Part shown: in pieces, positions 1 to 8,963 of the stretch | Layout: each line of letters opens with the position of its first letter | Numbering within the stretch: position 1 is the first letter of the stretch | Source: Actinomadura craniellae | GTDB lineage: Bacteria; Actinomycetota; Actinomycetes; Streptosporangiales; Streptosporangiaceae | NCBI RefSeq assembly: GCF_003289645.1 | Contig: NZ_QLYX01000009.1 | Coordinates: 124,001-188,000, forward strand | Direction: 5' to 3' | Length of the DNA stretch: 64,000 nucleotides | Made by a program: the position numbers and the translations under genes | Notes under the pieces: model-generated | Databases searched by the model: none | The model's input: the letters and a program-made list of their open reading frames with translations, nothing else | What the model was told of the DNA's origin: nothing

Positions 1-99
1 GCCGCGCTCGGCGAGGGCCAGCGCCTCGCTGCGCCCCAGTCCGGCGCCCGCCCCGGTGACGACGGCGGTCCGGCCCGCCAGGCTGATGTTCGCGCTCAT
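1..99 (-). CDS. SDR-family oxidoreductase, N-terminal fragment (runs off the left edge)
   Basis: Only the first 33 codons are inside the window, read leftwards from ATG at 97-99. They show the start of a Rossmann fold with the short-chain dehydrogenase cofactor motif TGAGAGLG at about residues 15-22, so NAD(P)(H) binding is secure. The substrate cannot be judged because the catalytic Ser-Tyr-Lys region lies outside. Its promoter must sit in 100-204, where a partial dyad is present. It lies next to two acyl-CoA ligases and another SDR, which suggests a beta-oxidation or steroid-type dehydrogenase, but this is inference. Confidence 0.8.
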   Translation of the reverse strand, partial: MSANISLAGRTAVVTGAGAGLGRSEALALAERG

Positions 100-142
100 C
101 CGTGCTCCCGATGCATGCGGTCTCTGCGGAGGGCCCCGAAGT

Positions 143-156
143 TAGTACGCGTTCGC
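143..156. promoter_or_regulatory. candidate operator, imperfect dyad around ACGCGT
   Basis: TAGTACGCGTTCGC lies about 45 bp upstream of the leftward SDR start in a 105-bp intergenic gap. Its core GnACGCGTnC is an imperfect inverted repeat. It loosely resembles a KstR-type half-site arrangement (AAC-N2-GTT read on the minus strand) but with two mismatches, so assignment to KstR is not supported. Confidence 0.2.
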
Positions 157-204
157 TCTCCGGTCGGGAGAAGTCCCGCTCAGCGGTTTCCGCCCGCCCC
201 GGGA

Positions 205-1854
205 TCAGCCGCCGAGGGGCACCTCGCGGCGGACGACCTTGCCGGTGGCGTTGCGCGGCAGCGGGTCGGCGGTGACGCGCCAGCGGGACGGGACCTTGAA
301 GTAGGCCAGCGCCGCCCGGACGTGCGCCGCCAGCTCCTCTTCGGCGACGGCGGCACCGGGGGCGACGACGACCACCGCCATGACCTCCTGGCCCAGGTCG
401 GCGTGCGGCACGCCGAGCACGATGCACTCGCGCACGGCCGGGTGCTCGGCCAGGACGTTCTCGATCTCGGCGGGGTAGACGTTCTCCCCGCCGCGCAGGA
501 TCAGGTCGGAGCGCCGGGTGGTCAGCCGCAGCCGGCCCTGCTCGATCACGCCGATGTCGCCGGTGTGCAGCCACCGGTCCGCCCGGATCGTGCGCTCGGT
601 GGCGGCCGGGTCGTCCCAGTAGCCGAGCATGTTGAACGGGCTGCGCGCGCAGACCTCGCCCTCCACCCCCTCCGGCAGGGTCGCGCCGTCCGGCCCGCGG
701 ACCTCCACCTGGACGGTCGCGACGGGACGGCCCAGTGTGCCGGGCGCCTCGGCCAGGTCCAGCGGCGACGCCACGGTCACCGCCGTGGCGGTCTCGGTCA
801 GCCCGTAGCTGTCGACCAGCGCCGCCCGGGCCGCCGGGAACGCCGCGCGCAGCCGCTCCTTGAACGCCGGGGAGGACGGCGCGGACGCCAGCGCGAAGTT
901 GGTCAGCGAGGACAGGTCGTAGCCCGACAGGTCGCCGTGCTCGATGAGCCGGTGCGCCATGGTGGGCACCGCGCCCCAGTTGGTGACCCGCTCCTTCTCG
1001 ATCAGCCGCAGCACCCGGTCCACGTCGAAGGCGCCCTGGTAGATGACGTTCGCGCTGCCGGTCGCCAGCCGCGGCACGGCGAGGTTGTGCAGCGCGGCGA
1101 TGTGGAACAGCGGCATCGCCATCAGGTGCCGCCGGTCGGCGGGGTCGGTCGGGTCGCCGAACGCCTGGGCCAGGGCGTCGTTCATCCGGTGGTACTCCAC
1201 CACGGACGTCAGGTTCCGGTGCGAGTGCACCGCCCCCTTCGGCCGCCCGGACGTCCCGCTGGTGTAGAGGATGACCGCGGGGTCGTCCTCGGCCGCGTCG
1301 TGCACCCGCAGGGGCGCGCCGGGGTACGCGCGGGCCAGCCGGGGGACGTCCTCCTCCAGGGTCAGCACGGGCGGGGCACCGGGCCCGGCCAGCGCGGCCC
1401 GGGCGGCGTCCGCGACGAGCAGCCGGGGCGTGGTGTGGCCCAGCGCGTACTCGACCTCGCGCCGCGACCACCAGGCGTTGTAGCCGACGGCGACGGCGCC
1501 GACGGCGACCGCGGCCCAGAACGCGACGACCCAGGCGGGCGAGTTGGCGGCGTTGATCGCGATCCGGTCGCCCGGCCCGACGCCGTGCTCCTCGCGCAGC
1601 GCCGCCGCCAGCGAGGCGACCTGAGCGGCGTGTTCGGTGAAGCTCAGCCGCTCGTCCTCGCTCACCAGGTAGTCGCGGTCGCCGAACCCGACCGACCCGG
1701 CCAGCAGCTCGCCGAGGTTCCGCCGGCGGTGCGCGAAGACCTGCATCGGGACGCCGTGGACCGCCTCCTCGCGCAGCTCGAACGGGCCACCGGGGCCGGT
1801 CAGCGGCGCCACGATCTCGGCCGCCGCGGCTCTCGGGTCCATGGGTGTGGTCAT
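205..1854 (-). CDS. acyl-CoA synthetase (AMP-dependent ligase family)
   Basis: A 549-residue ANL-superfamily ligase that would activate a carboxylic acid as acyl-AMP and then form the CoA thioester. Visible signatures in order: P-loop [11 protein letters not shown] (about 197-207), adenine-pocket YGLTETA, hinge/ribose motif [18 protein letters not shown] near the C-terminal domain, and [12 protein letters not shown] with the catalytic lysine. The frame stays open far upstream, but ATG 1854 (MTTPMDPR) starts where family members start, and it faces the SDR at 2018 across a 163-bp divergent promoter containing two perfect palindromes. The substrate is unknown; context favours a long-chain or steroid-derived acid. 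Confidence 0.88.
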   Translation of the reverse strand: MTTPMDPRAAAAEIVAPLTGPGGPFELREEAVHGVPMQVFAHRRRNLGELLAGSVGFGDRDYLVSEDERLSFTEHAAQVASLAAALREEHGVGPGDRIAINAANSPAWVVAFWAAVAVGAVAVGYNAWWSRREVEYALGHTTPRLLVADAARAALAGPGAPPVLTLEEDVPRLARAYPGAPLRVHDAAEDDPAVILYTSGTSGRPKGAVHSHRNLTSVVEYHRMNDALAQAFGDPTDPADRRHLMAMPLFHIAALHNLAVPRLATGSANVIYQGAFDVDRVLRLIEKERVTNWGAVPTMAHRLIEHGDLSGYDLSSLTNFALASAPSSPAFKERLRAAFPAARAALVDSYGLTETATAVTVASPLDLAEAPGTLGRPVATVQVEVRGPDGATLPEGVEGEVCARSPFNMLGYWDDPAATERTIRADRWLHTGDIGVIEQGRLRLTTRRSDLILRGGENVYPAEIENVLAEHPAVRECIVLGVPHADLGQEVMAVVVVAPGAAVAEEELAAHVRAALAYFKVPSRWRVTADPLPRNATGKVVRREVPLGG

Positions 1855-1916
1855 CGGGCGCCTTTCGTCCGCGGGGCGCCCATTGTGCGAGGCACGCCGG
1901 CGCGCGACACGCGGCC

Positions 1917-1952
1917 TCCCGGTCACCGGGACGCCGTTCCCGGTGACCGGGA
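1917..1952. promoter_or_regulatory. tandem 15-bp palindromic operators (TCCCGGTSACCGGGA x2)
   Basis: TCCCGGTCACCGGGA (1917-1931) and TCCCGGTGACCGGGA (1938-1952) are each perfect 7+1+7 palindromes. Their centres are 21 bp apart, two helical turns, which suits two dimers binding one DNA face. They lie between the divergent acyl-CoA ligase (start 1854) and SDR (start 2018). Related sites lie at 2785-2815, 10863-10877 and 11993-12007. The regulator is not identifiable in the window. Confidence 0.6.
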
Positions 1953-2017
1953 CCGCACGTCCGGAAAGGGCCCGGATGACCTTCACTGTGTGCCGCGCAG
2001 CGGAAGGGACGGATGCC

Positions 2018-2779
2018 GTGGGAAGTCTCGACGGGAAGATCGCGATCGTGACCGGGGCGGGCCAGGGAGTGGGGCAGGGCATCGCGCTCGCCCTCGCCGG
2101 GGAGGGCGCGGCCGTGGCCGTCCTCGGCCGGACCCCGGCGAAACTGGAGACGACCTGCGAGCTGATCCGCGAGCGCGGCGGGCGGGCCGAGCCGGTCGAG
2201 TTCGACGTGACCGACTTCGAGGGCGCGCCCGGCGTGGCGGCCGGGGTCGCGCAGCGGCTGGGCGGGATCGACATCCTGGTCAACAACGCCTACGCCGGAG
2301 CGTTCGGGCCGCTGCTGTCGCTGAGCGACCGCGCCTTCCAGAAGGGCTTCAAGACCGGCCCCTTCGCGGCGTTCGCCCTGATGAAGGCGTGCCACCCGCA
2401 CCTGAAGGAGCGCGGCGGCGGCAGCATCGTGAACCTGGTGACGTCGGCCATGGTCCGCTGGGACCTCAGCACCTACGGCGCCTACGCCGCCGCCAAGCAG
2501 GCGCTCCGGTCGCTGACCCGCGCCGCCGCGGCCGAGTGGGGCCCGGACGGCATCCGGGTCAACTCCATCGCCCCGCACGCGCTGTCCCCCGGGCTGAAGT
2601 GGTGGATCGAGCAGAACCCCGAGGAGGCCGCGGAGTTCCAGAAGACCATCCCGCTCGGCTACATCGGCGACTGCGAGGAGGACATCGGCCGCGCCGTGGT
2701 GGCGCTCACCGGCCCCGACCTGCGGTACCTCACCGGCGCCACCGTCCCGCTCGACGGCGGGCAGGCCAACTTCGACTGA
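2018..2779 (+). CDS. SDR-family oxidoreductase
   Basis: A 253-residue classical short-chain dehydrogenase. It has the cofactor-binding [10 protein letters not shown] motif near residue 13, the NNAY variant of the NNAG structural motif, and a catalytic YAAAK tetrad element with the upstream Ser in the VTSAM segment. Such enzymes interconvert hydroxyl and keto groups with NAD(P)(H). I chose GTG 2018 because GGAAGGGA lies about 9 nt upstream and the protein then begins directly before the first beta strand; the frame is open further upstream but without family-like sequence. It is divergent from the acyl-CoA ligase and probably shares its operators. Likely a 3-hydroxyacyl-CoA or hydroxysteroid dehydrogenase (inference). 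Confidence 0.87.
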   Translation: MGSLDGKIAIVTGAGQGVGQGIALALAGEGAAVAVLGRTPAKLETTCELIRERGGRAEPVEFDVTDFEGAPGVAAGVAQRLGGIDILVNNAYAGAFGPLLSLSDRAFQKGFKTGPFAAFALMKACHPHLKERGGGSIVNLVTSAMVRWDLSTYGAYAAAKQALRSLTRAAAAEWGPDGIRVNSIAPHALSPGLKWWIEQNPEEAAEFQKTIPLGYIGDCEEDIGRAVVALTGPDLRYLTGATVPLDGGQANFD

Positions 2780-2784
2780 CGGCC

Positions 2785-2815
2785 TCCCGGTCAGCGGGAT
2801 TCCCGGCCGCCGGGA
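2785..2815. promoter_or_regulatory. paired palindromic operators upstream of the reductase-fadD17 operon
   Basis: TCCCGGTCAGCGGGA (2785-2799, one mismatch to a perfect palindrome) and TCCCGGCCGCCGGGA (2801-2815, a perfect 7+1+7 palindrome) lie between the SDR stop and the TTG start at 2875. They match the pair at 1917-1952 in length, arm sequence and pairing, though the centres are 16 bp apart here. Confidence 0.5.
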
Positions 2816-2874
2816 ACCGCCTGCCGGACTAGTTTCGACGCTGCCCCGACCAGGTGCGCGGACGGAGGACCTCC

Positions 2875-4056
2875 TTGACCCAGCCGGCACCGCCCGACGT
2901 GCTCGCCCCGGCCCGGCTCGGCCCGGTCGCCCTGCGCAACCGCGTCATCAAGGCCGCCACCTTCGAGGGGGTGAGCCGCAAGGGCCTGGTCACCGACGAG
3001 CTGATCGACTTCCACGTCCGGCACGCGGCCGGCGGGGTGGGGATGACCACGGTGGCCTACTGCGCCGTGGCACCGGAGGGCCGGACGACCCGGCACCAGA
3101 TCCTGTGGCGCCCCGAGGCGCTGCCCGGCCTGCGGCGGCTGACCGAGGCCGTCCACGCCGAGGGCGCCGCGATCTCCGCCCAGATCGGGCACGCCGGCCC
3201 GGTCGGCAACCCCCGGTCCACCGGCCTGCCCGCGCTGGGCCCGGGCCGGCGCCTCAGCGCCCTCTCCGGCGCCCTGATCCGGCGGGCCGGCCGCGCCGAC
3301 CTCACCCGGATCGTCCAGGCCCACGCCGACGCGGCGACGATGGCGATCGAGGCCGGGTTCGACGCCGTCGAGATCCACCTCGGGCACAACTACCTGGCCA
3401 GCGCGTTCCTGAGCCCGCGGCTGAACCACCGCACCGACGAGTACGGCGGCTCGCCGGAGAACCGGGCCCGGTTCGCCCGCGACATCGCCCGCGCGGTGCG
3501 CGACGCGGCGGGCGACCGGCTCGCGATCCTCGCCAAGCTGAACATGGACGACGGGGTGCCCGGCGGGTTCTGGCTGGACGAGGCGATCCAGGTGGCCCGC
3601 TGGCTGGAGGCCGACGGCTCCCTGGACGCCCTGGAACTCACCGCCGGAAGCTCCCTGCTCAACCCGATGTACCTGTTCAAGGGGGACGCCCCGCTGCGCG
3701 AGTTCGCCGCCGCCATGCCGCGGCCGGTCCGGCTCGGCGTCCGGCTGTTCGGCGGGCGCATGCTGCGCAGCTACCCCTACCGGGACGCCTACCTGCTGGA
3801 GCACGCCCGGCAGGTCCGGGCCGCGGTGCGGATGCCGCTCGTCCTGCTGGGCGGGGTGACCGGGAAACCGGTGATGGACCTGGCCATGCGCGAGGGCTTC
3901 CAGTTCGTGGCGATGGCCCGGGCGCTGCTGCGCGAGCCGGACCTGATCAACCGGATCCGGGCGGACGCGGGCGTCACGTCCCTGTGCATCCACTGCAACA
4001 AGTGCATGCCGTCCATCTACCGGGGCACCCGCTGCGTGCTGGTCCCCGCCGGCTGA
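2875..4056 (+). CDS. NADH:flavin oxidoreductase (old yellow enzyme / 2,4-dienoyl-CoA reductase type)
   Basis: A 393-residue FMN TIM-barrel enzyme expected to reduce activated C=C bonds. Family hallmarks are AQIGHAGPVG, the HLGHNYLASAFLSP segment carrying the substrate-binding histidines, and NHRTDEYGGS. The C-terminus carries Cys-x2-Cys-x2-Cys-x9-Cys (CIHCNKCMPSIYRGTRC), reminiscent of the 4Fe-4S motif of dienoyl-CoA reductases, but the protein stops there and lacks their C-terminal FAD/NAD domain. TTG 2875 is chosen because GGAGG ends 6 nt before it. It heads a co-directional run to 9870 and may reduce an enoyl or dienone intermediate of the acyl-CoA pathway. Confidence 0.85.
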   Translation: MTQPAPPDVLAPARLGPVALRNRVIKAATFEGVSRKGLVTDELIDFHVRHAAGGVGMTTVAYCAVAPEGRTTRHQILWRPEALPGLRRLTEAVHAEGAAISAQIGHAGPVGNPRSTGLPALGPGRRLSALSGALIRRAGRADLTRIVQAHADAATMAIEAGFDAVEIHLGHNYLASAFLSPRLNHRTDEYGGSPENRARFARDIARAVRDAAGDRLAILAKLNMDDGVPGGFWLDEAIQVARWLEADGSLDALELTAGSSLLNPMYLFKGDAPLREFAAAMPRPVRLGVRLFGGRMLRSYPYRDAYLLEHARQVRAAVRMPLVLLGGVTGKPVMDLAMREGFQFVAMARALLREPDLINRIRADAGVTSLCIHCNKCMPSIYRGTRCVLVPAG

Positions 4057-4071
4057 GGGGCGGGACCCGAC

Positions 4072-5727
4072 GTGGACGACGCGACGATCGCCGGCCTGCT
4101 GCTCGCCCGCACCGGGGACGACCGGCCCGGGCTGCGCACCCGGGAACGGGTCTGGACCTGGGACGAGGTGGTCCGCGAGAGCGCCGCCCGGGCGGCCCTG
4201 GCCCGGGAGTTGCGCGCCGGCGGGCCCTTCCACATCGGGGTCCTGCTGGACAACGTGCCGGAGTACGTCTTCTGGCTGGGCGCGGCGGCGCTGAGCGGCG
4301 CGTCGATCGTCGGGATCAACCCCACCCGGCGCGGCGCCTACCTGGAGCAGGAGGTCCGGCACACCGACTGCCAGCTTGTCGTCACCGACCGGGCCGGGCT
4401 GGAACTGCTGGCCGACCTCGACATCGGGGTGGCCCGCGACCGCTTCCTGCTCGTGGACGACCCCGGATACCCCGCCCGGGTCGCGGCGCACCCGGACACC
4501 CCGGTGCGGGACCCCGCGGTCACGGCGGCGACGCAGTTCCTGCTGCTGTTCACCTCGGGCACCACCGGCGCGTCCAAGGCGGCCCGCTGCTCCCAGGGCC
4601 GGCTCGTGCAGACCGCCCGCTACGGCAGCGCCAAGTTCGACGTCGGGCGCGAGGACGTCGCCTACTGCTGCATGCCGCTGTTCCACGGCAACGCGCTGAT
4701 GGCCCTGTGGGCGCCGGCACTGGCCGCCGGCGCGTGCGTCGCCCTGACACCACGGTTCTCCGCCACCGGTTTCCTGTCCGACGTGCGCCACCACGGGGTC
4801 ACGTACTTCACCTACGTCGGCAAGGCGATCGCCTACATCCTGGCCACCCCGGAGCTGCCCGGCGACGTGGGCACCACCCTCACCCACGCGTTCGGCACCG
4901 AGGCGTCGCCGGAGGACCGCCGCGCGTTCCTGCGCCGCTTCGGCTGCCGGCTGATCGAGGGCTACGGCTCCAGCGAGAGCGGGGGCATGGTCGAGCTGGC
5001 GCCGGAGGGCCCGGCGAGCGCGCTGGGCCGGCCCGCCCACGCCGGAGTCAAGATCGTTGATCCGGAGACCCGGGAGGTCTGCCCGCCGGCCGTGCTCGAC
5101 GAGCACGGCCGGGTCGCCAACCCCGAGGAGGCCGTCGGCGAGATCGTCGACGTTCACGGCGCGGCCCGGTTCGAGGGCTACTACAAGAACCCGGCCGCGG
5201 ACGCCGAGCGGGTCCGGCACGGCTGGTACTGGACCGGTGACCTCGGCTACCTCGACGCGGCGGGCTACCTGTACTTCGCCGGCCGGTCCGGCGACTGGAT
5301 CCGGGTGGACGGGGAGAACATCTCCGCGCTGCTCACCGAGCGGGTACTGCGCCGGCACCCGCAGATCATGGCCGCCGGGGTGTTCGCCGTCCCCGACCCC
5401 CGGTCCGGCGACGAGGTGATGGCCGCGATCGAGATCCCCGAAGGCGTCGCCTTCGCGGACCTGGACCTGCCGGGCTTCCTGGCCGGGCAGGCGGACCTGG
5501 GCCCCAAGGGCGCGCCCCGCTACGTCCGGGTCTCGCACGCCCTGCCGGCCACCGGCTCCAACAAGCTGCGCAAGAAGGAGATGCGGCTGGTGGGCTGGCG
5601 GACCGGCGACGACGTCCACCGCTGGGCCGGCCGCGGCACGCCGGAGTACACCCGGATGACCGCCGCGGACAAGGCCGCGCTGCGCGCGGAGTTCCACGCC
5701 AACGAGCGTCAGCGGTTCCTGCCCTGA
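4072..5727 (+). CDS. acyl-CoA synthetase, FadD17-like
   Basis: A 551-residue ANL-family acyl-CoA ligase starting at GTG 4072, 15 bp after the reductase. Motifs: P-loop FTSGTTGASKAA, YGSSESGG, hinge WYWTGDLGYLD, then SGDWIRVDGENIS and the C-terminal lysine in SNKLRKKE. The unusual P-loop tail (ASKAARCSQ) and the DWIRVDGEN segment resemble mycobacterial FadD17, whose gene lies beside acyl-CoA dehydrogenase genes in the cholesterol regulon, as here. Function: ATP- and CoA-dependent activation of a lipid or steroid side-chain acid. The FadD17 assignment comes from remembered family features plus context. Confidence 0.82.
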   Translation: MDDATIAGLLLARTGDDRPGLRTRERVWTWDEVVRESAARAALARELRAGGPFHIGVLLDNVPEYVFWLGAAALSGASIVGINPTRRGAYLEQEVRHTDCQLVVTDRAGLELLADLDIGVARDRFLLVDDPGYPARVAAHPDTPVRDPAVTAATQFLLLFTSGTTGASKAARCSQGRLVQTARYGSAKFDVGREDVAYCCMPLFHGNALMALWAPALAAGACVALTPRFSATGFLSDVRHHGVTYFTYVGKAIAYILATPELPGDVGTTLTHAFGTEASPEDRRAFLRRFGCRLIEGYGSSESGGMVELAPEGPASALGRPAHAGVKIVDPETREVCPPAVLDEHGRVANPEEAVGEIVDVHGAARFEGYYKNPAADAERVRHGWYWTGDLGYLDAAGYLYFAGRSGDWIRVDGENISALLTERVLRRHPQIMAAGVFAVPDPRSGDEVMAAIEIPEGVAFADLDLPGFLAGQADLGPKGAPRYVRVSHALPATGSNKLRKKEMRLVGWRTGDDVHRWAGRGTPEYTRMTAADKAALRAEFHANERQRFLP

Positions 5728-5756
5728 CCACCGCACCGAGGGGGAGAGGAGAGCGC

Positions 5757-6920
5757 ATGGACCTACGCGAGACCGCGGAGCAGCGCCGGCTGCGCGAGGA
5801 GTTGCGGGCCTACTTCGCGCGCCTGCTGCCCGAGCACGAGCGCCGCCGGGTGGGCGAGGCCGGGGTCGGCGGCCCCGGCTTCCGCGACGTGGTGCGGCGG
5901 TTCGGCGCCGACGGCTGGCTCGGCATCGGCTGGCCGGTCGAGTACGGCGGGCAGGGCCGGTCGATCGCCGACCAGTACATCTTCTTCGACGAGGTCCAGC
6001 GGGCCGGGCTGCCGTTCCCGTTCGTCACCGTCAACACGGTCGGCCCCACCCTGATGAAATACGGGTCGCCGGAGCAGAAACGGCACTTCCTGCCCGGCAT
6101 CCTGTCCGGCGACATCGTCTTCGCGATCGGCTACACCGAGCCCGGCGCCGGCACCGACCTGGCGTCCCTGACCACCCGGGCGGTCCGTGACGGCGACGGG
6201 TTCGTGGTGGACGGCAGCAAGATCTTCACCAGCGGCGCCAACACCGCCGACCACATCTGGCTCGCCTGCCGGACCGACCCCGACGCCGCCCGGCACCGGG
6301 GCATCTCGATCCTGATCGTCCCCACCGACGCCCCCGGGTTCTCCTGGAGCCCCATCCAGACCGTGGGCGGTATGGCGGTGACCGCCACCTACTACGACGG
6401 CGTGCGGGTGCCCGCCGGCAACCTCGTCGGCGACCTGAACGGCGGCTGGGGGCTGATCACCACCCAGCTCAACCACGAGCGGATCGGCCTGGCCGCGCTC
6501 GGCGGGCGCATGATCCGGCTCTGGGAGGACGTCCTGGAGTGGGCCCGCGACAATGGCGCCATCGAGCTGCCGTGGGTGCGCCGGGACCTCGCCCGCTGCC
6601 ACGCCAGGCTGGAAGCGATGCGCCTGATGAACTGGAAGATGACCTGCGCGGTCGAGGCGGGCACCCTGTCCGGCGCGGACGCCGGCGCCGCCAAGGCGTA
6701 CGGCACCGAGACCCACATCGACGTGCAGCGCACCCTGACCGGCGTCCTCGGCGCGGCCGGCCGGATCCGCCCCGAGTCACCCGGCGCGGTGCTCGCCGGG
6801 CAGATCGAGCAGCTGTCCCGGCAGGGCATCGTGAACACCTTCGGCGGCGGCGTGAACGAGGTCCTCCGCGACATGGTCGCCACCCAGGGCCTGGGCCTGC
6901 CCCGGTCGAGGCGCGCATGA
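5757..6920 (+). CDS. acyl-CoA dehydrogenase, ChsE1/FadE-type subunit
   Basis: A 387-residue FAD acyl-CoA dehydrogenase. It has the N-terminal helical domain, the beta-domain signature YTEPGAGTDLASL near 125-137, and C-terminal helices ending with the FGGGVNEVLRDMVA segment. Steroid-degrading actinobacteria use heteromeric alpha2-beta2 enzymes in which one subunit supplies the base and the other much of the FAD site. The second dehydrogenase gene three positions downstream makes this a likely pair. ATG 5757 follows a GAGGGGGAGAGGA ribosome site. The stop overlaps the next ATG (ATGA, 6917-6920), implying translational coupling. Confidence 0.88.
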   Translation: MDLRETAEQRRLREELRAYFARLLPEHERRRVGEAGVGGPGFRDVVRRFGADGWLGIGWPVEYGGQGRSIADQYIFFDEVQRAGLPFPFVTVNTVGPTLMKYGSPEQKRHFLPGILSGDIVFAIGYTEPGAGTDLASLTTRAVRDGDGFVVDGSKIFTSGANTADHIWLACRTDPDAARHRGISILIVPTDAPGFSWSPIQTVGGMAVTATYYDGVRVPAGNLVGDLNGGWGLITTQLNHERIGLAALGGRMIRLWEDVLEWARDNGAIELPWVRRDLARCHARLEAMRLMNWKMTCAVEAGTLSGADAGAAKAYGTETHIDVQRTLTGVLGAAGRIRPESPGAVLAGQIEQLSRQGIVNTFGGGVNEVLRDMVATQGLGLPRSRRA

Positions 6921-7447
6921 GCGACTACGAGGAACGGCTGCAGGCGTTCGTCGGCCGCGAGCTGGCCGCGCTGCGGCCCGCCCAGGACCCGGTCAACCTG
7001 CCGATGATCCGGCACTGGGTGGAGGCGATGGGCGACACCAACCCGGTCTACCTCGACGCCGCGGCGGCCCGCGCCACCGGGCGGGACGGCGTCGTCGCCC
7101 CCGCCTCGATGGTCCAGGCGTGGACGATGCGCGGCTACGCCGCCACGGTGTCCCCGGACCGGTCGGGCGGCCCCGCGGACGAGCTGCTCGCCCTGCTCGC
7201 CGAGGGCGGCTACACCTCGGTGGTGGCGACGGACTCGGAGCTGGAGTTCCACCGCGAGCTGGTGCCCGGCGACCACGTGAGCGTGCGCGAGGTGGTCGAG
7301 GCGATCTCCGCGGAGAAGAAGACCGCACTGGGCGCGGGCCGTTTCGTGACCACCGTGCGGACCTACCACGACCAGCACGGCGAGCCGGTGGCCGCGCAGC
7401 GCTGGCGCACCCTGCGTTTCCGTCCGGCCGAGCGGGAGGGCACCTGA
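6917..7447 (+). CDS. MaoC/FAS1-like dehydratase domain protein, ChsH2 N-domain-like
   Basis: A 176-residue hot-dog protein with MIRHWVEAMGDTNPVYLD near the N-terminus, then GVVAPASMVQAWTM and SVVATDSELEFHREL. This pattern matches the N-terminal hydratase half of ChsH2, which pairs with ChsH1 to hydrate steroid enoyl-CoAs. Mycobacterial ChsH2 is about 310 residues because it carries a C-terminal DUF35 domain that docks the Ltp2 aldolase; here the protein ends after the hot-dog domain. The start overlaps the preceding stop by 4 nt, and its own stop shares one base with the next ATG at 7447. Confidence 0.83.
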   Translation: MSDYEERLQAFVGRELAALRPAQDPVNLPMIRHWVEAMGDTNPVYLDAAAARATGRDGVVAPASMVQAWTMRGYAATVSPDRSGGPADELLALLAEGGYTSVVATDSELEFHRELVPGDHVSVREVVEAISAEKKTALGAGRFVTTVRTYHDQHGEPVAAQRWRTLRFRPAEREGT

Positions 7448-8541
7448 TGGACTTCACCCTGGACGACGAGCTCGACGCGGTCCGCGGGCTGGCCGGCGAG
7501 ATCTTCACCGACCGTGCCGACCCCGCCCGGATCCGGGAGGTGGAGACCTCCGCGACCCGGATGGACGGGGACCTGTGGGCCGAGCTGGGCAAGGCGGGCC
7601 TGCTGGGCGTCGCGCTGCCCGAGGAGTACGGCGGCGCCGGGCTGGGCCTCGGCGCGCTGTGCGTCCTGCTGGAGGAGCAGGGGCGGCACGTGGCGCCCGT
7701 CCCGATCTGGCCGGCCACCGTGGCGGCGCTCGCGATCGCCGCGCACGGCACGCCGGAACAGCGCGCCGCCCTGCTCCCCGGGGCGGTGGACGGGTCGGTT
7801 CGGCTGACCGCGGCGCTGGAGGAGTTCGGCCCGCACGAGGCGGCCGAACCGGAGTGCGCGGCCCGGCCGGACGGCGACGGCTGGCGGCTGACCGGGGTCA
7901 AGGCGGTCGTCCCGACCCCGGCCGGCGCCGCCTGCGTGCTGGTCTCCGCGCGCGCCCCGGCGGGCCCCGGGCTGTTCCTGGTCGCCGCCGACGCCCCCGG
8001 CGTCGCCTGGGAACCGGCCGAGACCACCGCCCGCGACCTGGCCGGCACCCTGACCCTCACCGACGCCCCGGCCCAGGCGGTCGGCGGCGCTCTCGGCGGC
8101 GTCCTCGATCAGGCCCGGGTGGCGGTGGCCGCGCTCCAGCTCGGCGTCGCCCAGGGCGCGCTGCGGCGGGCCGCGGACTTCCTGGCGGCCCGCGAGCAGT
8201 TCGGCCGCCCGCTGGGCACCTTCCAGGCGGTGCAGCACCAGCTCGCCGACTGCTACATCGAGATCGACGCGCTGCGGGTCACCCTGTGGCAGGCCGTCAC
8301 CGACGTCGAGGACGGCGGGAACGCCGCCGCGTCGGTGCCCGTCGCCCAGTGGTGGGCGGCCGAGGGCGGGCTGAACGTCGTCCACCGGGTGCAGCACCTG
8401 CACGGCGGCATCGGCGTGGACGTCGACTACCCGATCCACCGGTACTTCCTGTGGGGCAAGCAGCTCGCGGGGACGCTGGGCGGGGCGAGCGCCCACCTGG
8501 CCCGGCTCGGCGACGCGCTGGCGGGGGGCGGCGCCCCGTGA
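7447..8541 (+). CDS. acyl-CoA dehydrogenase, second (ChsE2/FadE28-like) subunit
   Basis: A 364-residue acyl-CoA dehydrogenase-family protein with EEYGGAGLGLGALCVLLEEQ near residue 60 and a C-terminal FAD-domain segment around REQFGRPLGTFQAVQHQLAD. The beta-domain substrate signature is degenerate compared with the 5757 paralogue, as expected for the non-catalytic or FAD-site subunit of a heteromeric steroid acyl-CoA dehydrogenase. The start ATG shares a base with the preceding stop (TGATG), and the stop overlaps the next GTG by 4 nt. With the 5757 gene it should form the alpha2-beta2 enzyme (inference from family and synteny). Confidence 0.85.
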   Translation: MDFTLDDELDAVRGLAGEIFTDRADPARIREVETSATRMDGDLWAELGKAGLLGVALPEEYGGAGLGLGALCVLLEEQGRHVAPVPIWPATVAALAIAAHGTPEQRAALLPGAVDGSVRLTAALEEFGPHEAAEPECAARPDGDGWRLTGVKAVVPTPAGAACVLVSARAPAGPGLFLVAADAPGVAWEPAETTARDLAGTLTLTDAPAQAVGGALGGVLDQARVAVAALQLGVAQGALRRAADFLAAREQFGRPLGTFQAVQHQLADCYIEIDALRVTLWQAVTDVEDGGNAAASVPVAQWWAAEGGLNVVHRVQHLHGGIGVDVDYPIHRYFLWGKQLAGTLGGASAHLARLGDALAGGGAP

Positions 8542-8963
8542 AGCCCACCAGGACGTACCCGGAGGTGGCGGTCGGCGATGTCCTGCCGGCGCTGCCGATC
8601 CCGCTGACCCGCACGTTCATCGTCGCCACCGCCATCGCCAGCCGCGACTACCAGGACGTCCACCACGACCCCGCCCTGGCCGTCGAGCGGGGCTCCAAGG
8701 ACATCTTCATGAACATCCTGACCAGCAACGGGCTGGTCGACCGGTACGTCACCGGCTGGGCCGGCCCCGCCGCGGTCGTCCGGTCGATCAAGATCCGGCT
8801 CGGCGCCCCCAACCACCCCGGCGACACCATGGTGCTGACCGGCACTGTGTCCGCCAAGCACGGCGACGGCCGGGTGGAGATCTCCGTGCGCGGCGCCAAC
8901 GGCCTCGGCGACCACGTCACCGGCACCGTCGTCGTCGAGCTTCCCGGGGCCGGTGAGGCATGA
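8538..8963 (+). CDS. MaoC-like hydratase, ChsH1-like
   Basis: A 141-residue single hot-dog protein. The stretch around SRDYQDVHHDPALAVERG, followed by SKDIFMNILTSNGLVDRYV and GDHVTGTV, closely matches what I recall of mycobacterial ChsH1 (Rv3541c), including the catalytic QDVHHD motif. ChsH1 pairs with the ChsH2 hot-dog domain to add water to the C17 side-chain enoyl-CoA. GTG 8538 overlaps the upstream stop (GTGA). The stop at 8961-8963 overlaps an ATG that opens a 34-codon frame where ltp2 would normally follow. Confidence 0.87.
   Translation: MKPTRTYPEVAVGDVLPALPIPLTRTFIVATAIASRDYQDVHHDPALAVERGSKDIFMNILTSNGLVDRYVTGWAGPAAVVRSIKIRLGAPNHPGDTMVLTGTVSAKHGDGRVEISVRGANGLGDHVTGTVVVELPGAGEA

Noticed and set aside
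143-156. KstR operator
   Set aside because: Two mismatches in the AAC-N2-GTT core; kept only as an unnamed candidate dyad.
115-2832. A 905-codon open frame on the + strand
   Set aside because: It is antisense to the acyl-CoA ligase and out of frame with the SDR; Arg/Gly-rich low-complexity translation typical of GC-driven shadow frames.
2791-5736. A 981-codon open frame on the - strand
   Set aside because: Antisense to the flavin reductase and FadD17-like gene, which both show full family motifs; the minus translation has none.
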